From positions 62,001 to 126,000 of the forward strand of contig NZ_SRPE01000008.1 of NCBI RefSeq assembly GCF_004785645.1: 64,000 nucleotides of DNA, in the 5' to 3' direction. The position numbers were made by a program, and so were the translations under genes. The notes beneath the pieces were generated by a model. The model was given only the letters and a program-made list of their open reading frames with translations. It made no database searches and was not told where the DNA came from. Below, one piece after another: positions 35,409-45,312 of the stretch. Source of the stretch: Empedobacter tilapiae (GTDB lineage: Bacteria > Bacteroidota > Bacteroidia > Flavobacteriales > Weeksellaceae). Position 1 is the stretch's first letter, and the number at the start of each line of letters is the position of its first letter.

Positions 35409-36089
35409 ATGGCAATTAATTTACAAAAAGGTCAAAAAATTGACTTAAGGAAAAGCACGGGAGAAGCATTAACTAATTTTTGTGTTGGTGTAAACTGGGG
35501 AGCAATAGAAACTATTAAACCTGGTTTCTTAGGCATGGGATCTAAGAAAGTTGTAGAAGATGTAGATTTAGATTTAAGCTGTGTTATGCTTGATTCTAAT
35601 AATGAAATGGTAGATTGGATTTATTCTCCAGATTATAATGCTTGGTTATCCAATAATAATTTTCCATTAGGAAAACTATCTTCCAAAGATGGAGGTCTTC
35701 GTCATAGTGGTGATGATAGACAAGGAGATGTCGGAGGTGACGATGGTTTAGATAATGAAATTATTTCAGTTGATCTTAATCACTTAAGTCCAAATATTGA
35801 TAAGATATTTTTCTTTATAAATATTTACCTTAACAAAGGTCAAAATTTTGATTTTTCGCAAATACCTTTTGCCAAAATAAGAATGTATGAAGGAACTCCA
35901 ACTAGAGTAGATAACGTACATTCTAATTATGATATCGTTACAGATTCTAGTTACAGAGGTAAAGGAGCTTTAGTATTAGGAAAACTTTATTTACGCAATG
36001 GTGAATGGAAATTTGATGCGATAGGAGAACCATCAGATGATAAAATCTTTATTCAAACCATTCAAAGAATTCTACAGAATTATAAATAA
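35409..36089 (+). CDS. TerD-family protein, TerZ/TerX-like with insertion
   Basis: A 226-residue relative of the protein at 34763, sharing VGVNWGAIE, LDLSCVMLD, RHSGDDRQGDVGGDDG and RMYEGTPTRV. An insert of about 15 residues (YSPDYNAWLSNNNFPLGK region) makes it longer. The LDLSC in place of LDASC changes the usual DLDAS motif. It is the last TerD copy and is 8 bp before the first VWA gene. Confidence 0.85.
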   Translation: MAINLQKGQKIDLRKSTGEALTNFCVGVNWGAIETIKPGFLGMGSKKVVEDVDLDLSCVMLDSNNEMVDWIYSPDYNAWLSNNNFPLGKLSSKDGGLRHSGDDRQGDVGGDDGLDNEIISVDLNHLSPNIDKIFFFINIYLNKGQNFDFSQIPFAKIRMYEGTPTRVDNVHSNYDIVTDSSYRGKGALVLGKLYLRNGEWKFDAIGEPSDDKIFIQTIQRILQNYK

Positions 36090-36097
36090 TCTATACT

Positions 36098-36736
36098 ATG
36101 AGAAGGTTACCTGTTTATTTATTATTAGATACTTCAGGCTCAATGTCTGGAGAACCTATAGAAGCTGTGAAAAATGGAGTTCAAATGATGATTCATTCTT
36201 TACGTCAAAATCCACAAGCTATTGAAACAGCTTTTATTAGCATAATTACTTTTGATCACGAAGCTAAACAAATTATTCCTTTAACAGATTTAGCTTCTTT
36301 TCAAATGGTTGATATTAAAGCTCAAAGTACTACTTCTTTGGGGGCAGCATTAAGTTTGCTTGCAGATAGAATGGAAACTGAAATTACCAAAACTACAACA
36401 GAACAAAAAGGAGACTGGAAACCATTAACTTTTATTATGAGTGATGGTGTACCAACAGATGATTGGCAAGTAGGTCTTTCAAAAATAAAAGCAATAAATA
36501 AAGGATTAATAATAGGTTGTGCAGCGGGAAGTGCAGCAGATGATTCTATTTTAAAACAAATTGCTGATTCAGTTGTCAGATTAGATAGTGCTGATTCAGA
36601 TAGTATATCTAAATTTTTTCAATGGGTTACAGCATCTATTTCTACAACATCAACAAAAGTAGAAGAATCTGGAATTGATTTGAAAAAAATAGATCAATTA
36701 CCGCCACCGCCTTCAGAGTTAGTAATTGTTTCTTAA
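36098..36736 (+). CDS. TerY-like VWA-domain protein 1
   Basis: The 212-residue product is a single VWA domain with a complete MIDAS: DTSGSMSGEP near residue 10, a central Thr in STTSLGAAL, and MSDGVPTDD near residue 130. It ends in a Pro-rich LPPPPSELVIVS tail that the next protein also has. TerY proteins form a module with a PP2C phosphatase and a kinase, both encoded downstream, and are thought to act as metal-dependent protein-binding adaptors in the Ter response. Confidence 0.88.
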   Translation: MRRLPVYLLLDTSGSMSGEPIEAVKNGVQMMIHSLRQNPQAIETAFISIITFDHEAKQIIPLTDLASFQMVDIKAQSTTSLGAALSLLADRMETEITKTTTEQKGDWKPLTFIMSDGVPTDDWQVGLSKIKAINKGLIIGCAAGSAADDSILKQIADSVVRLDSADSDSISKFFQWVTASISTTSTKVEESGIDLKKIDQLPPPPSELVIVS

Positions 36737-36739
36737 TTT

Positions 36740-37378
36740 ATGAATAGAAGATTATTAGCTTATTTCCTCTTAGACACTTCAGGATCTATGAGAGGAGAGC
36801 CCATAGCAGCCTTAAATAATGGATTTAATGGTTTGATAAGTATGTTGCGATCTGATCCTCAAGCAATGGATTCTTTGCATCTTAGTGTCATTACCTATGA
36901 TAGAGAAGTTAAAAATTTAATTCCTTTGATAGATCTAGCAAGCTTTCATCCTGTAGAAATTAAATGTCCAGATAGTGGACCTACTCATACTGGAGAAGCA
37001 CTGGAGATGGTTTATCAGCTTGTTAACAAAGAAATTGTCAGAGGGTCCGAAGATGTAAAAGGAGATTGGAAACCTTTACTTTTTGTATTTACTGATGGTA
37101 AACCTTCTGATTTGCAAAAATACAGAGAAATTGTTCCGAAAATTAAATCATTAGATTTTGGCGTAATTGTAGGTTGTGCAGCAGGACCAAAAGCAGAAGT
37201 AAGTTTTTTACAAGATTTAACAGATAACGTTGTCAAATTAGACACGACTGATGTATCAACACTTACAACATTCTTCCAATGGGTAAGTTCATCTATCGAA
37301 ATGGGAAGTAAATCTCAAGGTACAGGTGAAGCAATGACACTTCCACCACCACCAAGTGAACTTAATATTATTGTGTAA
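36740..37378 (+). CDS. TerY-like VWA-domain protein 2
   Basis: Paralogue of the preceding gene, same length (212 residues), MIDAS DTSGSMRGEP, central Thr in THTGEAL and FTDGKPSD. It shares the LPPPPSELNII tail, which may be a docking peptide for a common partner. It lies 3 bp after copy 1. Confidence 0.88.
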   Translation: MNRRLLAYFLLDTSGSMRGEPIAALNNGFNGLISMLRSDPQAMDSLHLSVITYDREVKNLIPLIDLASFHPVEIKCPDSGPTHTGEALEMVYQLVNKEIVRGSEDVKGDWKPLLFVFTDGKPSDLQKYREIVPKIKSLDFGVIVGCAAGPKAEVSFLQDLTDNVVKLDTTDVSTLTTFFQWVSSSIEMGSKSQGTGEAMTLPPPPSELNIIV

Positions 37379-37389
37379 AACATAAAACT

Positions 37390-38433
37390 ATGAGAAGATT
37401 ACCCATATACTTCCTTATTGATGTTTCAGAATCAATGGTGGGAGAGCCTATTGAGCAAGTTCAAGATGGTATTGCTACAATCATAAAAGAACTTAAAACT
37501 GATCCTTACGCATTAGAAACTGTTTGGTTATCAATTATTGGTTTTGCAGGTAAAAGTAAAATAATCACACCTTTACAAGATATTATTACATTTTATCCAC
37601 CCAAAATTCCAATTGGTAGTGGAACATCTTTATCAAAAGGATTAGAAGAACTAATGAATGCTATTGATAGAGATATTGTAAAGACAACTTTTGAAAGAAA
37701 AGGAGATTGGAAACCAATTATATTTTTATTTACAGATGGGATTCCAACAGATTCTACTGATCAAGCAATTGGGCGTTGGAACTCTAATTACAAAGGAAAA
37801 AGTAATTTAATTATCATTTCTATAGGAGATAATACCAACTTAAATTTATTAGGAAAATTATCTGACCAAGTATTGTTGTTTAATAATACTGATGTGAACT
37901 CGTACAAAGAATTCTTTAAATGGGTTACAGCATCTATAAAAGCAACAAGTGAAAATGTAAACAATACCAATACTGATGGAATTAATCTAAGCAAAGCTAA
38001 TTCTGATTTAGTAGAGAAGATTGATTTAACGAAAAAACATGAAATTCCTGATGAAAATACAGTTGTAATAAGAGGAAAATGCTCTGATACAGAAAAATCG
38101 TATCTCATCAAATATAAAAAGGATTTTAAAAATTCTGGTTTTATGGATTTGTTATCATCATATTTTAAAGTAGTATGCGCATTCAAAATAGACGAAAACT
38201 CTTATCAAGAATTCTCAGATCCAAATAAATCTCAAGTTAAAATTTCTGCGGATGAACTATATGGTAATCCTAGTTGTCCTGCTTGTGGCAATAGTTATGC
38301 TCTTGCAACTTGCCAATGTGGAGGAATTCATTGTATAAAAGGAGATGGTCCAGCAAAATGTCCATGGTGTGGAAACGAAGGGTATTATGGTATGTCAGAA
38401 GAAGACTTTGATATTAATAGAACTTTAGGATAA
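37390..38433 (+). CDS. TerY-like VWA protein 3 with C-terminal metal-binding domain
   Basis: The N-terminal VWA domain has MIDAS DVSESMVGEP, SGTSLSKGL and FTDGIPTD. It lacks the Pro-rich tail of copies 1 and 2 and continues into a ~150-residue extension with paired Cys motifs (CPACGNSY, CQCGGIHC, CPWCGNEG), the TerY C-terminal zinc-ribbon-like domain. A similar CPFCG ribbon occurs in the kinase two genes downstream. It likely links the VWA module to the phosphatase/kinase pair. 2 bp separate it from the PP2C gene. Confidence 0.87.
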   Translation: MRRLPIYFLIDVSESMVGEPIEQVQDGIATIIKELKTDPYALETVWLSIIGFAGKSKIITPLQDIITFYPPKIPIGSGTSLSKGLEELMNAIDRDIVKTTFERKGDWKPIIFLFTDGIPTDSTDQAIGRWNSNYKGKSNLIIISIGDNTNLNLLGKLSDQVLLFNNTDVNSYKEFFKWVTASIKATSENVNNTNTDGINLSKANSDLVEKIDLTKKHEIPDENTVVIRGKCSDTEKSYLIKYKKDFKNSGFMDLLSSYFKVVCAFKIDENSYQEFSDPNKSQVKISADELYGNPSCPACGNSYALATCQCGGIHCIKGDGPAKCPWCGNEGYYGMSEEDFDINRTLG

Positions 38434-38435
38434 AT

Positions 38436-39902
38436 ATGGAAAATTTATTGACTCAAATCCTAAAAGAAAAAGAAATAGAAAATTCAAAAATAGTAGATAC
38501 AACTATTTCAAAATTAATGGAAAATGAGAAAGTATATGAACTATCTAAATCTATTAAAGAAATAAAGCAACAAATATTAGACATCTTTTATATGAATATA
38601 TACAAAGAAGAATTTAGAGAAGCTCATATTTATATTCCAAATGCAAATGCAAAAAAGGAATATAATTACACGTTTGATATGTCTTCTTTTCCTTCAATTA
38701 AAATAAGTGATATTAAAAACTTAGAACTTGTAGGATTACAATTTGACGAAGAAAAAAACACTATTTTTGGCACACCAACAATAGCTAATACAATAGAAAT
38801 TCAGATTGAGTTTTATAGTACACAAGATGAAAATCTAACATTAGATATAAAACAAATTCCTTTTATTGTAAATGCAGATCCCAAAGATCTTTGGCTGAAT
38901 AAACCTAGTGCAAAAGACATCAGATTCTCAAAAGATGATGATACCTCTTTTTCTTCTTTATTTTTAAATAAAAAAATTGTTGTAGTCTCTAAACGTGGTC
39001 GCTCTCATGCTCATGAAGGAACTACAAGAGATGACGATTTTATGGTAAAAGAATTACCCGAAAATTGGTCAATTATTGCCCTTGCAGACGGAGCAGGTTC
39101 TGCTAAATTCGCTAGAGCAGGTTCTAAATTTGCAACTGAAAATATTGTTAAAGCTTTTGAAAATGAAGAATTATTGAAAACTTTATCAGAACAAATAATT
39201 AATTATTATTCTGAACAACCAATAATTAATCAATCAAATAACTCTGAAATCGATTTAAATCAAGTTACAGATGAATCTTCAATTATAGAAACTTCAACAC
39301 CTGAAACAATCGAAGATTCTAAACTGAAAATTAAAGGTCTTATTATAAATTCTCTTTACACACAGGTAAAAAAACTACATACAGATTTAGAAACCTTTGC
39401 TAGTAATAATGAATTTACGTTGAAAGATCTTCACACAACATTGATATTTACGTTAATTAAAAAATTCGATTTTGGATATGTAATTTTATCTTTTGGAGTT
39501 GGAGATTGCCCAATTAATATTTTAGAAGAAAATGATACAAAAGTGAAACTACTTAACTTTCTTGATGTAGGAGAATTTGGAGGTGGAACTCGCTTTATTA
39601 CAATGCCAGAAATTTTTTCTAGACCTGATATGGTCAACCGTTTCGGAATAAATTGTTTCCAAGACTTTTCGAAATTATTTTTGATGACAGATGGTATTTA
39701 TGATCCAAAATTTGTTGTTGAAAGTAAATTAGAAAATATGGAAACTTGGAAGAACTTTTTACACGATTTAAGTGGAAAAAATGAAGACAAAGCAATTGTT
39801 GACTTTATAAATGATTCTGAGATAGAAAATCAATTATCTCGTTGGATGGATTTTTGGAGCAAAGGAAATCATGATGACAGAACTTTAGCTATTATATACT
39901 AA
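38436..39902 (+). CDS. PP2C-family Ser/Thr phosphatase of the TerY-P module
   Basis: Residues ~180-485 are a PP2C domain: RDDDFMVKEL, IALADGAGSAKFARAGS (metal-binding Asp near 217), GVGDCPINIL, LMTDGIYDP and a final DDRTLAIIY. Residues 1-170 contain a helical start and a beta-sandwich-like region of unknown role. An Asn/Glu-rich insert (residues ~255-295) lies between core strands. PP2C, kinase and VWA TerY proteins form a known phosphorylation triad in Ter operons, probably adding and removing phosphate on a Ter component. It is 4 bp before the kinase. Confidence 0.88.
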   Translation: MENLLTQILKEKEIENSKIVDTTISKLMENEKVYELSKSIKEIKQQILDIFYMNIYKEEFREAHIYIPNANAKKEYNYTFDMSSFPSIKISDIKNLELVGLQFDEEKNTIFGTPTIANTIEIQIEFYSTQDENLTLDIKQIPFIVNADPKDLWLNKPSAKDIRFSKDDDTSFSSLFLNKKIVVVSKRGRSHAHEGTTRDDDFMVKELPENWSIIALADGAGSAKFARAGSKFATENIVKAFENEELLKTLSEQIINYYSEQPIINQSNNSEIDLNQVTDESSIIETSTPETIEDSKLKIKGLIINSLYTQVKKLHTDLETFASNNEFTLKDLHTTLIFTLIKKFDFGYVILSFGVGDCPINILEENDTKVKLLNFLDVGEFGGGTRFITMPEIFSRPDMVNRFGINCFQDFSKLFLMTDGIYDPKFVVESKLENMETWKNFLHDLSGKNEDKAIVDFINDSEIENQLSRWMDFWSKGNHDDRTLAIIY

Positions 39903-39906
39903 GATT

Positions 39907-41418
39907 ATGAGTATAATTAGAGTAAATTCAATCATAGACAATACCAAATCATATGATTTTATAGATGATGGTAACCCTAAAAAGGGAGGCATGAAAGATG
40001 TTTATTTTTCTCCTGATAAAAAGTATGTAGTTGCTTTTTTTCGAGATTCATTAGATTTTAATCAAAAAGAAAGAATAAAAAGAATAGTCAAATTATACCT
40101 CGATAACATAAAAAGTGGAACTAGTTCAGATTATTTTTTAGATGATATATTTCGCTGGCCTTACGATGCTGTAGAAAAAGATGGAAAAACAGGAGTTATT
40201 GTTCCTATTTATAATCCAAAATTTTTCTTTTCGAAAGGTTATACTTCTGATGAAACAATAAAAGGAGGAGAAAAAGTAGGGAAATGGTTTACAACACCTT
40301 CTTTCCGAAATAAAGAATACCCTTTATCATTAGATAATTCCGAATTAGGAGATTGGTTAAGTTATTTTCAAATCGGAATTAACATATCACGTGGAGTGAA
40401 AAAAATGCATCAAATGGGATTAGCACATTCAGATTTATCTTACAATAATGTTTTAGTAGATCCAGTTTCAAAATCAGCTGCAATAATTGATATTGATGGT
40501 TTGGTTGTCCCAGGATTATTTCCTCCAGATGTAATAGGAACCGCAGATTTTATTGCTCCAGAAGTATTAAAAACAAAGCATCTACCACTTCAAGATCCTA
40601 ATAGAATTTTGCCTAATCAGAAAACAGATTTACACGCTTTGCCTGTACTAATTTACATGTATTTGTTAAGAAGACATCCTTTACGTGGAGGTAAAATTTG
40701 GGATTTGGATTCTGAGAAAGATGAGGTTTTATCTATGGGAGAAAAAGCAATTTTTATAGAGCATCCTACAGATACAACAAATCGTGTAAAAGTTGATCAA
40801 CTTAAAAAATGGAATTTATTTTGGGGAGATCCTAAAAAAATACCTTATACGGTGACAGGACCATATCTTTCTGAATTATTTAGAAGAGCTTTTATAGATG
40901 GTTTACACAACCCTATGTTACGACCAATTGCAAATGAATGGGAAACCGCTTTATTGAAAACTGTAGATCTTATACAACCTTGTAGTAACCTGCAATGTGA
41001 CGAAAAATGGTATGTTTTTGATAATACATCGCAGCCTAAATGTCCTTTTTGCGGAACACCACATAAAGGCACTTTACCAGTTGTGGATTTATATTACAAA
41101 TTTAAAGATGATGTTTGGAAACCCGAAAATCATCGTTTGATGGTCTATCACAATCAATATCTTTTCAAATGGCATGTTTCCAGAAAAGTAATCAGAAACG
41201 AAAGTTTAAGTGATATAGATAAAAAACCTGTTGGATATTTTACATTTTATCAAAATAAATGGGTTCTAGTCAACCAAAGTTTACCCAATATGAAAGATGT
41301 AACCGAGAATAAACCAATTCCTATCAACTCGATGGTAGAGTTAACGGATGGGAAAAAAATAATGCTTTCTGACGAAGATGGAGGGCGATTAATGTATATA
41401 ACTTTAACTAATAAATAA
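39907..41418 (+). CDS. Protein kinase-like protein of the TerY-P module
   Basis: A 503-residue kinase-fold protein. Visible motifs: a Gly-rich GGMKDVYF near residue 27, catalytic loop HSDLSYNNVLVD near 173, IDIDGL in place of DFG near 196, and ADFIAPEVL (APE). A zinc-ribbon-like CSNLQCDEKW ... CPFCG pair lies near residues 358-380, and a ~120-residue C-terminal domain follows. With the upstream PP2C and VWA genes it completes the TerY-P triad. The target is unknown. Confidence 0.87.
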   Translation: MSIIRVNSIIDNTKSYDFIDDGNPKKGGMKDVYFSPDKKYVVAFFRDSLDFNQKERIKRIVKLYLDNIKSGTSSDYFLDDIFRWPYDAVEKDGKTGVIVPIYNPKFFFSKGYTSDETIKGGEKVGKWFTTPSFRNKEYPLSLDNSELGDWLSYFQIGINISRGVKKMHQMGLAHSDLSYNNVLVDPVSKSAAIIDIDGLVVPGLFPPDVIGTADFIAPEVLKTKHLPLQDPNRILPNQKTDLHALPVLIYMYLLRRHPLRGGKIWDLDSEKDEVLSMGEKAIFIEHPTDTTNRVKVDQLKKWNLFWGDPKKIPYTVTGPYLSELFRRAFIDGLHNPMLRPIANEWETALLKTVDLIQPCSNLQCDEKWYVFDNTSQPKCPFCGTPHKGTLPVVDLYYKFKDDVWKPENHRLMVYHNQYLFKWHVSRKVIRNESLSDIDKKPVGYFTFYQNKWVLVNQSLPNMKDVTENKPIPINSMVELTDGKKIMLSDEDGGRLMYITLTNK

Positions 41419-41427
41419 TTAAAAAAG

Positions 41428-42453
41428 ATGGATAAAAGTATTATTGATTTGCATCCTGGTTTAGTAATTGGTTTTGCTATCGTAGTAATAGTAATGCTAT
41501 TGTTAGACCTTGGAGTATTTAACAAAAAAGCACACGAAGTGTCTTCTAAGGAAGCAACTATTTGGACAATTGTGTGGATATCATTAGCCATGGTATTTTC
41601 TGGAGTTGTCTATTGGGTATTTAACCAGGACGCAGGTGGACATGATCTCGCCATTGAAAAATTCACCCAATTCCAAGCGGCTTATTGGATTGAGAAAGCA
41701 CTCTCAGTGGACAACTTGTTTGTCTTTATTCTCGTATTTGGATTCTTCAAAGTTCCAAGAAATTTGCATCATAAAGTTCTTTTTTGGGGAATTATTGGAG
41801 CCTTAGTTTTTCGTGCGATTTTCATTTTTGCAGGTGTTGGTATTATTAATTTGACTTACTTGCCAGAATGGGTTATTTTCGGAACACCAGTCCGCATTAA
41901 TGTTGTAATGACGTTATTTGGATTATTCTTAGTTTACGCGGGTATCAAATCTTGGGGCGGTGGCGACGACGACGATGAGGAAGATTTCAGTAAAACTGCT
42001 GGTGCTCGTTTGGTAAAAAGATTCTACAAAGTTGCAGACAATTATGATGGTGATAAATTTTTTACAATCCAAAACGGAATTAAAATGGCAACGCCGCTTT
42101 TAGTTGTAGTTGCGGTTATTGAGTTTACAGATGTACTATTTGCAGTAGATTCTATTCCAGCAATCTTTGCTATTTCTAAAGATCCATTTATTCTTTATAC
42201 CTCAAATATTTTTGCGATTTTAGGTCTTAGATCATTATATTTCTTATTAGCTAATTTCATTCATATGTTTAGCAAATTACCTTACGGATTAGCAATTATA
42301 TTGAGTTTTATTGGAGTAAAAATGCTAATATCTCCGTGGTACCATATTCCTTCTCCAATTTCGTTAGCAATCGTTGGGAGTATTTTGGTATTATCAGTTA
42401 TTGCATCTATCATGTTTCCAGATAAGGATGATGAGGATGTAGCGAAAGCATAA
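41428..42453 (+). CDS. terC: TerC-family integral membrane protein
   Basis: A 341-residue polytopic membrane protein with about nine hydrophobic segments and the TerC signatures YWIEKALSVDNLFVFILVF, GIIGALVFRAIFIF and VVAVIEFTDVLFAVDSIPA. An acidic loop (GGDDDDEED, about residues 175-185) lies between membrane segments, as in many TerC/Alx proteins. TerC proteins are tied to metal-ion homeostasis and tellurite resistance. It is the last gene of the main ter operon, 9 bp after the kinase. Downstream, a weak hairpin (AAAAGCATT ... AATGCTTTTTT, about 42468-42524) with a long loop may end some transcripts. Confidence 0.93.
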   Translation: MDKSIIDLHPGLVIGFAIVVIVMLLLDLGVFNKKAHEVSSKEATIWTIVWISLAMVFSGVVYWVFNQDAGGHDLAIEKFTQFQAAYWIEKALSVDNLFVFILVFGFFKVPRNLHHKVLFWGIIGALVFRAIFIFAGVGIINLTYLPEWVIFGTPVRINVVMTLFGLFLVYAGIKSWGGGDDDDEEDFSKTAGARLVKRFYKVADNYDGDKFFTIQNGIKMATPLLVVVAVIEFTDVLFAVDSIPAIFAISKDPFILYTSNIFAILGLRSLYFLLANFIHMFSKLPYGLAIILSFIGVKMLISPWYHIPSPISLAIVGSILVLSVIASIMFPDKDDEDVAKA

Positions 42454-42557
42454 TAAATATCTTTATACAAAAGCATTTGCATTGTTATTTTACTTTGTTA
42501 ATTTATTAATCCGAATGCTTTTTTCTTCTAAAATAATGAATCCCAATTTTCTATTTA

Positions 42558-44003
42558 ATGAATGAAAATTCTACTTCTTCAAATTTGAATAATGATTCAT
42601 CAATCATTGATGTTTCAGGACAAAATCCTATGCCATTACCTCGCTTTGATGAAAATGAATTTGAAAATTCAAACAAAGATTTTTATTGGAAATTAGGCGA
42701 CAAGTTTTCAAAAAGATTGAATTTAAATTCCAATCAAATTGAATTATTAAATAAGATAAATTTTGCAGATAATGTTTTTAATGAAATCATTTTCTGTAGA
42801 ATTCAGATTTTAAAACAATTTTTTAGAGCCTATGATTTTCTGTTAGAAAAATGTATACCCGTTAATAAAGCATATTCTAATGTCATCGATGAAATGTCAG
42901 AAATTATCATCGTTAATAAATACAACTATCGAAAAGAAAGTCTTAACTACGTTTATACCATTGAAACGATCAAAATAGAAATTCTCCAACAAATTTTAAA
43001 ATATTGTGAGAATACAGTAAGAGAAGTTTACGGAATTAAGCGAAAAATAAATACCAATCTTGATTATCAAAATCCAGACATTATAAGGTTACATGAAAAG
43101 AAAATTCTTTCAAAATTATCTGTTTTTTTGATAGAAGATCAAGCTAAGATCTTAGATGCGGATTCCAAAACCAATATTATTTTAAATGAAACGAATACAA
43201 ATAGATGGAAAACCAAATTTGATGATGTTGTAAAACATTATTCAAATATTATAGGGTTTAATTGGGAAATTGACCGTTTAGTTGATATTAATGAAAAGAA
43301 TCCGTCCGCAAGTCATATCTATTTTGAGGCAGCGAAATTTATTGCTGATTTTGATAAAGTTGTTGCTTTAGAATTGTATTTTAAATATTTGGATAAAGAT
43401 ATTATTTCAACAAAATTTGAGAACAAACAATTTCCAAAATCGATTCAAAAAGTAATATTTAGAAATCAAGATGAGGTAAATAATTTTGTAGATTTAGTAC
43501 AACAATTCATTAATAATAAGAATCTCGAACGTACAATTTCTTTTATACCAACTATTTTTCAACCTAAAAGAAAGAAAATTAGCATTGATAGAAGTGCAAT
43601 TGCAGATATACAAAAGCAAGATTCATTAACTGTTGAATTGTTAGAAGAGTACCTTGGTGACGAAGAATCGATAGAAATTACTGAAACAGAGCAAACTTTA
43701 ACCGAAGAATTTATTCTTCCAGAAGTTACGAATGAAACGATTAACTCATTCAAGTTTAAGGATGATCTTCAATTATCAGATATTCAAGTCAATATTTTAG
43801 AATTATTTGAAAAATCAAGCTATTCAATGATTCAAAACGAGCTTGAAGATTTTATTAAATCTAAAAATTTATTTCTCAATTCTACCATTGATGCGATCAA
43901 CGATAAATGTTTTGAAATGCTTGATGATGTTTTGATTGAAGAAGATGATGATTATTACACGATTTATCCAGATTATTACAAAAAACTATTATTAAATGAT
44001 TGA
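42558..44003 (+). CDS. TerB-C domain protein
   Basis: A 481-residue cytoplasmic protein. The C-terminal ~250 residues carry TerB-C features: ALELYFKYLDKD, QKVIFRNQDEVNNF, a KRKKISIDRSAIADI strand, SLTVELLEEYLGDEE, and the closing CFEMLDDVLIEEDDDYYTIY. The N-terminal half is helical and unassigned; a classical TerB domain is not obvious. It overlaps the ATPase gene by 8 bp. In the published comparative analysis of Ter systems, TerB/TerB-C proteins occur with a DUF2791 ATPase and a superfamily II helicase, exactly the genes that follow. Confidence 0.8.
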   Translation: MNENSTSSNLNNDSSIIDVSGQNPMPLPRFDENEFENSNKDFYWKLGDKFSKRLNLNSNQIELLNKINFADNVFNEIIFCRIQILKQFFRAYDFLLEKCIPVNKAYSNVIDEMSEIIIVNKYNYRKESLNYVYTIETIKIEILQQILKYCENTVREVYGIKRKINTNLDYQNPDIIRLHEKKILSKLSVFLIEDQAKILDADSKTNIILNETNTNRWKTKFDDVVKHYSNIIGFNWEIDRLVDINEKNPSASHIYFEAAKFIADFDKVVALELYFKYLDKDIISTKFENKQFPKSIQKVIFRNQDEVNNFVDLVQQFINNKNLERTISFIPTIFQPKRKKISIDRSAIADIQKQDSLTVELLEEYLGDEESIEITETEQTLTEEFILPEVTNETINSFKFKDDLQLSDIQVNILELFEKSSYSMIQNELEDFIKSKNLFLNSTIDAINDKCFEMLDDVLIEEDDDYYTIYPDYYKKLLLND

Positions 44004-45312
44004 CAATATTAAACCCAAAGAAGTAACTTCAATTATTAATTCTTTAATAAGCGGTGTTGTTCCTAAAATAGGCGTTCAACATATTACCGTTGGGCGCTCC
44101 GAAGAGATAAATGCCTTTATCAGTTCTTTAGAAGATGTGAAAAATGGTCATAGTCTTGCTAAATTTTGGATCGGAGATTTCGGAAGCGGAAAATCTTTTA
44201 TGCTTCATTTGCTAAATACGGTGGCGTTAAAACAAAAATTTGTTGTTGCCAATGCCGATTTTACTCCAGAAAATAGAATTTATGCAAATGATGGAAAAAG
44301 TGTTTTGTTGTATGCCGCAATTATGGATAACATTGCCATCCAAACAAAGCCAGAAGGTGGTGCTTTGCCAACGCTTTTAGAAAAATGGATAGAACAAGTT
44401 ATCACAAAAGTAAGTGAAGAACAAAATATTTCTCTTTCAGATATTCGTAATGATCAATATTTGCCATTAGTACAAAACGCAATAATGAAAACCGTTAACG
44501 AGATTACGGAAGTCGGAGGTTTTGATTTCGCTTCGGTAATTATTAAATACTATGAAGGTTACATAAAAGGCGATGAATATCTTCGCCGAAATGCCTTAAA
44601 ATGGTTGAAAGGAGAATACAAAACCAAAACAGAAGCACGACAAGATCTTGGAGTTCGAGAGATAATCAATGATTCCAATTATTATGATATGCTCAAAAAT
44701 TTCTGCAAATTATTTGTGAGTATGGGTTACAGTGGATTTATGATAAATCTGGACGAAGCTATCAATTTATACAAGATTACAACTTCGGCAGCGAGAGAAA
44801 AAAATTATGAAAAAATTCTTTCGATCTATAATGATTGTTTCCAAGGAAAGGTTTCTAATTTCTTTATAAATTTTGCAGGAACTAAAGAGTTTTTAGAAAA
44901 TGAAAGACGCGGATTATTTAGTTATCAAGCTTTAAAATCTCGTTTAGAACCTAACAAATTTGAAACTTTAGAAATAAGAGATTTTGCACAACCTGTCATT
45001 AAATTAAAACCATTAAATCACAATGAAATTTTTGTTTTATTAACGAAACTAAAATCCATTTTTGATTTGAATTATAAAACAGAATTAAATGTTTCTGATG
45101 AAGATATTACTTCATTTATGGAAGAAATGTTTAATAAACCTGGAGCTTCCGAGTTTTTGACACCTCGTGAAGTAATTCGAGATTTTCTGAATATTCTCAA
45201 CATTATTCGTCAAAATCCTGAAATTGATAAAAGAAAATTGTTTGGAGAAATCGAAATTTCTGACGAAAGACCAAATGACCTTGTAGCTTTAGATTCAATC
45301 GAAGAAATATGA
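43996..45312 (+). CDS. BrxD-like (DUF2791) P-loop ATPase
   Basis: The 438-residue product starts inside the end of the preceding gene. It has SGVVPKIGVQHITVGRSEEI near the N-terminus, Walker A GDFGSGKS about residue 61, VANADFTPENRIY, and a Walker B-like FMINLDEA about residue 252. These match BrxD, the ATP-binding protein of some BREX phage-defence systems. BrxD is usually encoded next to a helicase (BrxHII), as here, but no BREX methylase, PglZ or BrxC gene is in the window. It is 4 bp overlapped with the helicase (ATGA), so the trio is translationally coupled. Confidence 0.85.
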   Translation: MIDNIKPKEVTSIINSLISGVVPKIGVQHITVGRSEEINAFISSLEDVKNGHSLAKFWIGDFGSGKSFMLHLLNTVALKQKFVVANADFTPENRIYANDGKSVLLYAAIMDNIAIQTKPEGGALPTLLEKWIEQVITKVSEEQNISLSDIRNDQYLPLVQNAIMKTVNEITEVGGFDFASVIIKYYEGYIKGDEYLRRNALKWLKGEYKTKTEARQDLGVREIINDSNYYDMLKNFCKLFVSMGYSGFMINLDEAINLYKITTSAAREKNYEKILSIYNDCFQGKVSNFFINFAGTKEFLENERRGLFSYQALKSRLEPNKFETLEIRDFAQPVIKLKPLNHNEIFVLLTKLKSIFDLNYKTELNVSDEDITSFMEEMFNKPGASEFLTPREVIRDFLNILNIIRQNPEIDKRKLFGEIEISDERPNDLVALDSIEEI

